64,000 nt of DNA from Hyphomonas sp. (GTDB lineage: Bacteria > Pseudomonadota > Alphaproteobacteria > Caulobacterales > Hyphomonadaceae). The stretch is from NCBI GenBank assembly GCA_020638455.1, contig JACKIK010000001.1, positions 1,168,229 to 1,232,228 of the forward strand, written 5' to 3'. Of the stretch, positions 58,615 through 64,000 are shown in pieces. How positions within the stretch are numbered: the stretch's first letter is position 1; each line of letters opens with the position of its first letter. Both the position numbers and the translations under genes were made by a program. Below the pieces are notes generated by a model. It ran no database searches and was not told the DNA's origin. It saw only the letters and a program-made list of their open reading frames with translations.

Positions 58615-61600
58615 ATGGCTGTCGCGAGGACAGTTGGAGGGTACATTGCACAGGCAGGGATTTGCCTCCTGCTTGCCTGTGCCTGGCTGCTCCTGTCGCT
58701 CCCCGCCTCGGCCGAACTTGGCGAACGCGTCTCCAATATCGCAACCATCCACTATGAGACCGACGGCAAGAGCCTGACCTTCGACACGAACGAAGCGGCG
58801 TTCACCGTCGAAGCCCGCCATACGCCGTCAACGATCGAATTCTTCCGCTATGCACCGGGCGCACCGGATGCCGTCCCGGTCCGCATCAACGGTTCGGACT
58901 ATCTCGTGCCGGGCACCGGCGGGACGTTCCAGCCGGTCGGGCCGGCGGTCACGAGCGGCGGCGTTGTGGTCGATACCAGCCGGGACGTACCGCTCGTGCC
59001 GACAGCGTATTACCTGCCGTCCGAACTCAGCTTCGTGCGGGTGGAGGATCGGGGACAGAACGGAAATCCAAACCGGATCGAAACCGTCACCGCGACGATC
59101 ACCTCATCCGGCGCCGTTGTCGTGCAGTCTTCAGGCACAAAGAGCCCCCAGTCGGCTGCGCCTGCGGGAGGCGGAGACGAGATCACACTCCGACTATACG
59201 AGGAGGGACCGGATTCCGGGGTCTTCTGGGCCTATGTGCCCACGTCCCCCAGTCCGACGCCCAGGGATGATTCCGTCCTGACCACGCCGCCCGATGGGCG
59301 GCTTCAAGCTGTTTATGTGGACCCCTTCGATTCGACCGAGGTTTCGGTCGATACGGCGGGCGTGGCGCACAATGGCCGCGTCTTCGACGGCCTGACCGGT
59401 GCACCGGTCAATGGCGCAAGGGTCACCCTGGTGAATGCGACGACCGGTCAGACCGTCAGTCTGACCGGGTCCGACGGCGTTTCGGCATATCCGTCCACGC
59501 TGATCACCGGGACGAGTGCCCGGGATGCGTCGGGCCGCGTCTACGAAATGGGCGAGGGCGAGTTCCAGTTCCCGTCCGTGCCGCCCGGAACCTATCGCCT
59601 CGTCGTCGAGCCGCCGGAAGGCTACATGGTGCCTTCGTCCCGCACCGATGCTGAACTCGCCGAGCTGCCCGGGGCGCCGTTTGTCATCGTCGACGCATCG
59701 CGTGGCGGGAATTACCAGCAACCAAATACGGGTCCGCTGTCGGTCGACGTCCCGCTCGATCCGACGGGCCAGCTGACGGTTTCGAAGACCGTGCTTGCGA
59801 CGACGGCGTCGGTCGGCGATGCGATCGGCTACCAGATCGACGTGTCCAACCGGGATGAGTATCCGGCTGTTGTCGATCTGGTCGATCTGATGCCGCGGGG
59901 ACTGCGCTACGTGCCGGGTTCGGCCCGCCGTGACGGGGCGGCCGTCGACAGCAGCGGTGTTGATACGGCCGGCCACACGCTGCGCATCCGTTCCGGTTTC
60001 CTGCGTCCCGGAGAGTCGGCGCGGATTACCTATGTGGCGATCGTCACGCCGGACGTGCGGCTGGGCGAGGCGGTCAATCGGATCCAGGCTGTGGATTCGC
60101 TCGGCCGCCCGTCATCCAATGCCGCCACTGCATCCGTCGAGATCACGGAAGACCTGCTGCGTTCGCGCCTGACGATCATCGGCCGCGTCCACGAGGATTC
60201 CTGCACGGCGGAAGACGGGCCGGGCATTGCCGGGGTCCGCCTCTACATGGAAACGGGCGACTATGTCGTCACCGATGAGGATGGCCTCTACCACTTCGAA
60301 GCGGTCCGGCCGGGTTCGCATGTGGTCCAGCTGGACACGGTGACGGTGCCGGATGGCTACGAACCCGTTCTCTGCCACGACATGACGCGCAGTGCCGGCG
60401 CGGCGACCTCGCAGTTCGTCGATGCGCGTGGCGGTTCGGTCTGGCGCGCGGATTTCAGCCTGCGGAAGAAGGCCGGCGCTGAAGGGGCCCGGAAGGCCGA
60501 CGGAACCGGCACCGAGGCGGCGGATCCGTTTGGCAAGGACTGGCTGGAAACGGCCGACCCGACGCCCCGCTGGCTGTACCCGGAAACATCGAAATCGCCG
60601 TCCTCGCAGAGCGTCGACGCCGGTATCATCCACCCGAAGCGCTACTCGGTCGAGCTGACGCTGAATGGCGAACCGGTGCCCGGCGTGAACTTCACCGGCC
60701 TCGAAGCGGCCAAGGACGGTCCGGCTGAAATCAGCCGCTGGCGCGGCATCGACATCGAGGAAGGCGCGAACAAGTTCCGCGCCCGCGTGCTCGATGAACA
60801 CGGCAATGAAGTGAAGGTGCTCGAAGAGACGGTCTGGTATGTCGCCGATGTGCAGCGGGCACGCCTGGTCGCGGACCAGTCCGTGCTCGTCGCCGACGGC
60901 CAGCACATGCCGGTGATTGCCATCCGGCTGGAAAACGCCGCCGGCCGCCCGGTTCACAAGGGCCGCGTCGTCAAGGTCGAGGTCGACGATCCCTATTCGC
61001 TGCGCAGCGTCGAGCAGTTCGAGCGCGAGAATGCCGTCAGTGCGCTCACGGTGAATGCCGGCGTGCGGGCGGGGGAGGACGGCGTGGCGCGGGTCGAACT
61101 CGATCCGACCATGCAGACCGGCCGTGTCCGCCTGCGCGTGCACATGGATGACGGCCGCGTCGAAGAGATCGAGGCCTGGCTGGAACCGGAAAAGCGCGAC
61201 TGGATCGTCGTCGGCCTTGCCGAGGGGATGGCCGGGCTGGAACAGCTGGACGGCACGGCCGGTTCCGGCAGCGACCTCGTCCGGGATGGCCGGGTGGCGC
61301 TGTTCGCCAAGGGCATGGTGAAGGGCGACTGGCTGATGACGCTCGCCATCGATACGGCCAAGCGCCGCGGCGAGACGGACACCGGCATCTTCGACAGCCA
61401 TATCGATCCGAACGCATACTATACGCTGTATGGTGACCAGACCTGGCAGTATTCCGACGCCGAAAGCAGCTACCCGCTCTATGTGAAACTGGAGCGCGGC
61501 ACGACACAGCTCCTGTTCGGCGACTACCAGACCGACCTCACCGATACCAAGCTCGGGCTCTATTCCCGCCGGCTGTCGGGGGTCAAAGGTGTCTATGAAG

Positions 61601-63675
61601 GCCGCAACCTAGGCGTCACCGGGTTTGCCTCTGAAACCAGCCAGGACTTCGTCAAGGACGAGATTGCGGCCGATGGAACGTCCGGGCCTTACCGGCTCAG
61701 TGTTGCGCCGATTGTACGCAATTCCGAACAGGTCACGCTGGAGACGCGCGACCGGGTGCGCCCGGATGTCATCGTCAGCCGGCAGAGCTTCGTCCGCTAT
61801 GTCGACTACGACATCGATGTGCTGAGCGGCGAGATCGTCTTCCGCCATCCGGTGGCGGCAACCGACCTCGCCTTCAATCCGAATGTCATCGTCGTCAACT
61901 TCGAAGCCGCTGCCGATGCAGAGCGCGCACTGGTTGCCGGCGGCCGGGTTGCGGTACGCACGGCCGACCGGAAATACGAGGCCGGCATAACGCAGCTGCA
62001 TGAGGACAGGAAGAATGCCGACCTGTCGGCTGCCGACGTGACCGTGCGCCTCGACGATGTGACGGAACTTCGCGCCGAGGCCGCCACGTCGTCCAGGGAC
62101 GACGGAACGGGCTCGGAGCGCGCGAATGCCTACCTGGTGGAGCTCGAGCGGCAGGGTGAGGCGGTCACCGTCAACGGCTACTATCAGGAACAGCAGGCCG
62201 GCTTCGGCTTCGGCCAGCAGGGATCGGCAAGCGATTCGATCCGCCGGATCGGCGCCGAAGGCCGCTATCTTCTCGGCGATGCAGCCGAGCGCAGCAGCGC
62301 CGATGCGCGCGCCGTCGAAGGTCAGGCCTATCGAGAGGAAAGCCTCAGCACCGGTGCCGCGCGGGACGTCATCGAGGCGGCGCTAATGCGTGGCGATGAC
62401 CTGCAGGGCTGGTCACTGGGCCTGAAGGGCGTCCGCGAAACCTATGCGACAGGGGAGGAGCGCAGCTCCATGCTGGCGACCGGATCGGTCCGCCGGAATT
62501 TTGCCGAGCACGGGCTGAGCATTGCCTTGTCGCATGAGCAGCCGCTGGGCGCGACGGACGACGAAGCGACCCTGTTCCCGCAGCGCACGCAGCTCAGCGC
62601 CGACAAGGTGCTGACCCACAAGGTCACGCTCAATGTCCGCCACGAAATGAACAATGGCGCAAATGCGTCGGGCGACATGACCCTGGTGGGTCTGACGATG
62701 CGGCCGTGGGATGGGGCAGAGGCCCGTGTCTCGGCCGATTCGATCACGCAGGATTCGGCCCGCCGGCTTGGCGCCACGGTCGGTCTCGACCAGACTGTCC
62801 GCCTGACGAAACACTGGTCGGTGTCGCTGGGCACCGCACGCCGCGCGCATATCGACGGCGGAGACCAGCCTCTCGACGTGACGCCGGATTCGACCCTGTC
62901 GGCCTTCAAGGACGGCACGCGTGACACCCCGGCGGCGTCCGAAGCCTACACGTCCGGCTATGCCGGCGCCGGCTACCGGTCCGATACGACGGCCGGGTCG
63001 GTCCGCGCCGAACTCCGCGATGCCGAAAGCGGCAAGCGCTGGACCATGGCGGCGGGCGCCGCCCGCGAGGCCAGCGAGACGCTTTCGTTCGGCCTTGCCG
63101 CCCGCGCAATGGATGAGACACGCAACGGCGCGCCGGATGAAACGAGTGCCGAGATGCGCCTCGGAGCGGCCTACCGCCCGCGTGCCTATGGCGTGACCGT
63201 GTACAACCGCCTCGACGTGAAGCAGAGCCGGGTGCAGACGGTGCAGGACGTTGCCAAGGTGGTGAACAATCTCGGTGTCAACTGGACGCCGAAGGCGAAG
63301 ACGCAGGTGTCGGTGAACTGGGGTGTGAAGTACCAGGAGGGCGACATCGCCGGCGTGCGCGTGTCCGGCGTCACCCAGCTTCTGGGAACCGAAGTGCGCC
63401 GCGATATCTCCAGCCGCTGGGACGTCGGCATTGCCGCATCCGCCCTGGTTGAGCAAAAGACCGGTACCATGCAGTATGCGGTGGGTCCAACAGTCGGATT
63501 CAGCCCGGCCGAAAACATGTGGCTGAGCGTCGGATACAATATCAGCGGATTTGAAGACCGGGACTTCGAGGCGGCTGAATATGCCCGCAAGGGCGCATAT
63601 ATTAAGTTGCGCGTAAAGTTTGACCAGCACACTGCGGCAGGCTTGTTGAAGAGGATTTCACCGGCACGCGACTGA
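58615..63675 (+). CDS. large multidomain surface protein with outer-membrane barrel
   Basis: A 1686-aa protein. A signal peptide (about 1-34) is followed by a beta-rich N-domain, a SdrB/carboxypeptidase-like unit from about residue 255 (VFDGLTGAPVNGARVTLVN), a DUF11 unit from about 386 (LTVSKTVLATTASVGDAIGY), an SdrD B-like unit from about 517 (GRVHEDSCTAEDG), an Ig-like unit near 680 and, from about 890-930 to the end, an amphipathic strand-rich region read as an outer-membrane barrel. Such modular DUF11-barrel proteins are found in alphaproteobacteria without assigned function. A GATGGAGAAG site precedes the ATG, and its TGA overlaps the next ATG. Confidence 0.82.
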   Translation: MAVARTVGGYIAQAGICLLLACAWLLLSLPASAELGERVSNIATIHYETDGKSLTFDTNEAAFTVEARHTPSTIEFFRYAPGAPDAVPVRINGSDYLVPGTGGTFQPVGPAVTSGGVVVDTSRDVPLVPTAYYLPSELSFVRVEDRGQNGNPNRIETVTATITSSGAVVVQSSGTKSPQSAAPAGGGDEITLRLYEEGPDSGVFWAYVPTSPSPTPRDDSVLTTPPDGRLQAVYVDPFDSTEVSVDTAGVAHNGRVFDGLTGAPVNGARVTLVNATTGQTVSLTGSDGVSAYPSTLITGTSARDASGRVYEMGEGEFQFPSVPPGTYRLVVEPPEGYMVPSSRTDAELAELPGAPFVIVDASRGGNYQQPNTGPLSVDVPLDPTGQLTVSKTVLATTASVGDAIGYQIDVSNRDEYPAVVDLVDLMPRGLRYVPGSARRDGAAVDSSGVDTAGHTLRIRSGFLRPGESARITYVAIVTPDVRLGEAVNRIQAVDSLGRPSSNAATASVEITEDLLRSRLTIIGRVHEDSCTAEDGPGIAGVRLYMETGDYVVTDEDGLYHFEAVRPGSHVVQLDTVTVPDGYEPVLCHDMTRSAGAATSQFVDARGGSVWRADFSLRKKAGAEGARKADGTGTEAADPFGKDWLETADPTPRWLYPETSKSPSSQSVDAGIIHPKRYSVELTLNGEPVPGVNFTGLEAAKDGPAEISRWRGIDIEEGANKFRARVLDEHGNEVKVLEETVWYVADVQRARLVADQSVLVADGQHMPVIAIRLENAAGRPVHKGRVVKVEVDDPYSLRSVEQFERENAVSALTVNAGVRAGEDGVARVELDPTMQTGRVRLRVHMDDGRVEEIEAWLEPEKRDWIVVGLAEGMAGLEQLDGTAGSGSDLVRDGRVALFAKGMVKGDWLMTLAIDTAKRRGETDTGIFDSHIDPNAYYTLYGDQTWQYSDAESSYPLYVKLERGTTQLLFGDYQTDLTDTKLGLYSRRLSGVKGVYEGRNLGVTGFASETSQDFVKDEIAADGTSGPYRLSVAPIVRNSEQVTLETRDRVRPDVIVSRQSFVRYVDYDIDVLSGEIVFRHPVAATDLAFNPNVIVVNFEAAADAERALVAGGRVAVRTADRKYEAGITQLHEDRKNADLSAADVTVRLDDVTELRAEAATSSRDDGTGSERANAYLVELERQGEAVTVNGYYQEQQAGFGFGQQGSASDSIRRIGAEGRYLLGDAAERSSADARAVEGQAYREESLSTGAARDVIEAALMRGDDLQGWSLGLKGVRETYATGEERSSMLATGSVRRNFAEHGLSIALSHEQPLGATDDEATLFPQRTQLSADKVLTHKVTLNVRHEMNNGANASGDMTLVGLTMRPWDGAEARVSADSITQDSARRLGATVGLDQTVRLTKHWSVSLGTARRAHIDGGDQPLDVTPDSTLSAFKDGTRDTPAASEAYTSGYAGAGYRSDTTAGSVRAELRDAESGKRWTMAAGAAREASETLSFGLAARAMDETRNGAPDETSAEMRLGAAYRPRAYGVTVYNRLDVKQSRVQTVQDVAKVVNNLGVNWTPKAKTQVSVNWGVKYQEGDIAGVRVSGVTQLLGTEVRRDISSRWDVGIAASALVEQKTGTMQYAVGPTVGFSPAENMWLSVGYNISGFEDRDFEAAEYARKGAYIKLRVKFDQHTAAGLLKRISPARD

Positions 63676-64000
63676 TGGGGGGATCATCAGCATTCGTGAG
63701 CAGGCTGGCCAGGGCCGCATCCGGCATTCTGGCTGCACTGCTGTTGCCTGCCGGCCTTGCGGCAGCGCAGACGCTGTACACCTATAATGACACGCCGGGC
63801 TCCTATCCAACCGTCAGCGAGTCGGCGACATCCTGTTCCTCGCCGCTGCAGCGGACATTCTCGGTCGGCACCAACTACATCGTCACCGACGTCGATGTCG
63901 GTGCCCTGCTGGACCACACCTATCGCGGCGATATCGTGCTGCAGCTGCGCTCCCCGGCCGGCACTTCGGTTACCTTCGTCACAGGATCCGGGTCACTGGG
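63675..64000 (+). CDS. P-domain (proprotein convertase) protein, partial at the window end
   Basis: The frame opens at an ATG that overlaps the previous stop (TGATG), indicating translational coupling, and runs off the right edge after 108 codons. A signal peptide ends near residue 32 (GLAAAQT). The stretch YIVTDVDVGALLDHTYRGDI followed by VLQLRSPAGTSVTF matches the P/Homo-B domain, which typically carries out protein binding or stabilises subtilisin-like proteases and other exported enzymes. The rest of the protein is outside the window, so its activity cannot be judged. Confidence 0.75.
   Translation, partial: MGGSSAFVSRLARAASGILAALLLPAGLAAAQTLYTYNDTPGSYPTVSESATSCSSPLQRTFSVGTNYIVTDVDVGALLDHTYRGDIVLQLRSPAGTSVTFVTGSGSL

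Noticed and set aside
1..64000. CRISPR arrays, insertion sequences or prophage genes
   Set aside because: No spaced direct repeats, transposase motifs or phage structural genes were seen.

Overview
The window is GC-rich, gene-dense chromosomal DNA with no plasmid, phage or insertion-sequence hallmarks. The rpmH-rnpA-yidC-yihA-argB-dapD run, the many TonB-dependent receptors, the CaiB transferases and acyl-CoA ligases, and TTAAC-type motifs point to an alphaproteobacterium of the Caulobacterales/Hyphomonadaceae kind (Hyphomonas or Henriciella-like). This placement is inferred from gene order and protein style, not from a marker-gene comparison.

Region 1 (1-12 kb) is mostly housekeeping. A leftward three-gene operon (DUF547 protein, TVP38-type membrane protein, FAD disulfide reductase) is followed by the rightward ribosome/membrane block rpmH-rnpA-yidC-yihA, a convergent penicillin-acylase-type Ntn hydrolase, and argB, a DUF1036 double-domain secreted protein, a HAD phosphatase and dapD. 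Region 2 (12-21 kb) holds an HxlR regulator divergent from an NTF2-like protein with two dyads between them, a zinc alcohol dehydrogenase, an alkaline phosphatase, an EamA exporter with gluQ, two proteins I do not recognise, tRNA-Ser(GGA), wrbA and a MarR regulator.

Region 3 (21-55 kb) is a large catabolic district. It contains a flavin-dependent monooxygenase of the acyl-CoA-dehydrogenase fold, a VOC protein, two DUF3604 (PHP-type) lipoproteins, four acyl-adenylate ligases, a CaiB CoA-transferase, an LCAD-like dehydrogenase, an alpha/beta hydrolase, a carboxylesterase, two TonB receptors, two spinster-type MFS transporters and GntR, TetR and TetR regulators. Uptake through TonB receptors, ester hydrolysis, CoA activation and beta-oxidation-like steps fit together as degradation of a lipophilic ester or carboxylic acid; the substrate cannot be read from the sequence. 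Embedded in it is the most unusual unit: a leftward operon of an APH-type kinase, an enolase paralogue with altered catalytic residues, a GntR/FCD regulator, a D-2-hydroxyacid dehydrogenase and an MFS transporter, divergent from an RraA-type aldolase. It looks like an undescribed phosphorylate-eliminate-reduce/cleave pathway. A near-identical palindrome (TTTGTCAA-N5-TTGACAAA type) recurs 20 kb apart and suggests one regulator controls two parts of the district.

Region 4 (55.6-64 kb) has a SAM methyltransferase and then a rightward set of exported proteins: a 157-aa and a 386-aa DUF11-like protein, a 1686-aa multidomain protein with a predicted outer-membrane barrel, and the start of a P-domain protein that runs off the window. 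This looks like a cell-surface assembly locus.
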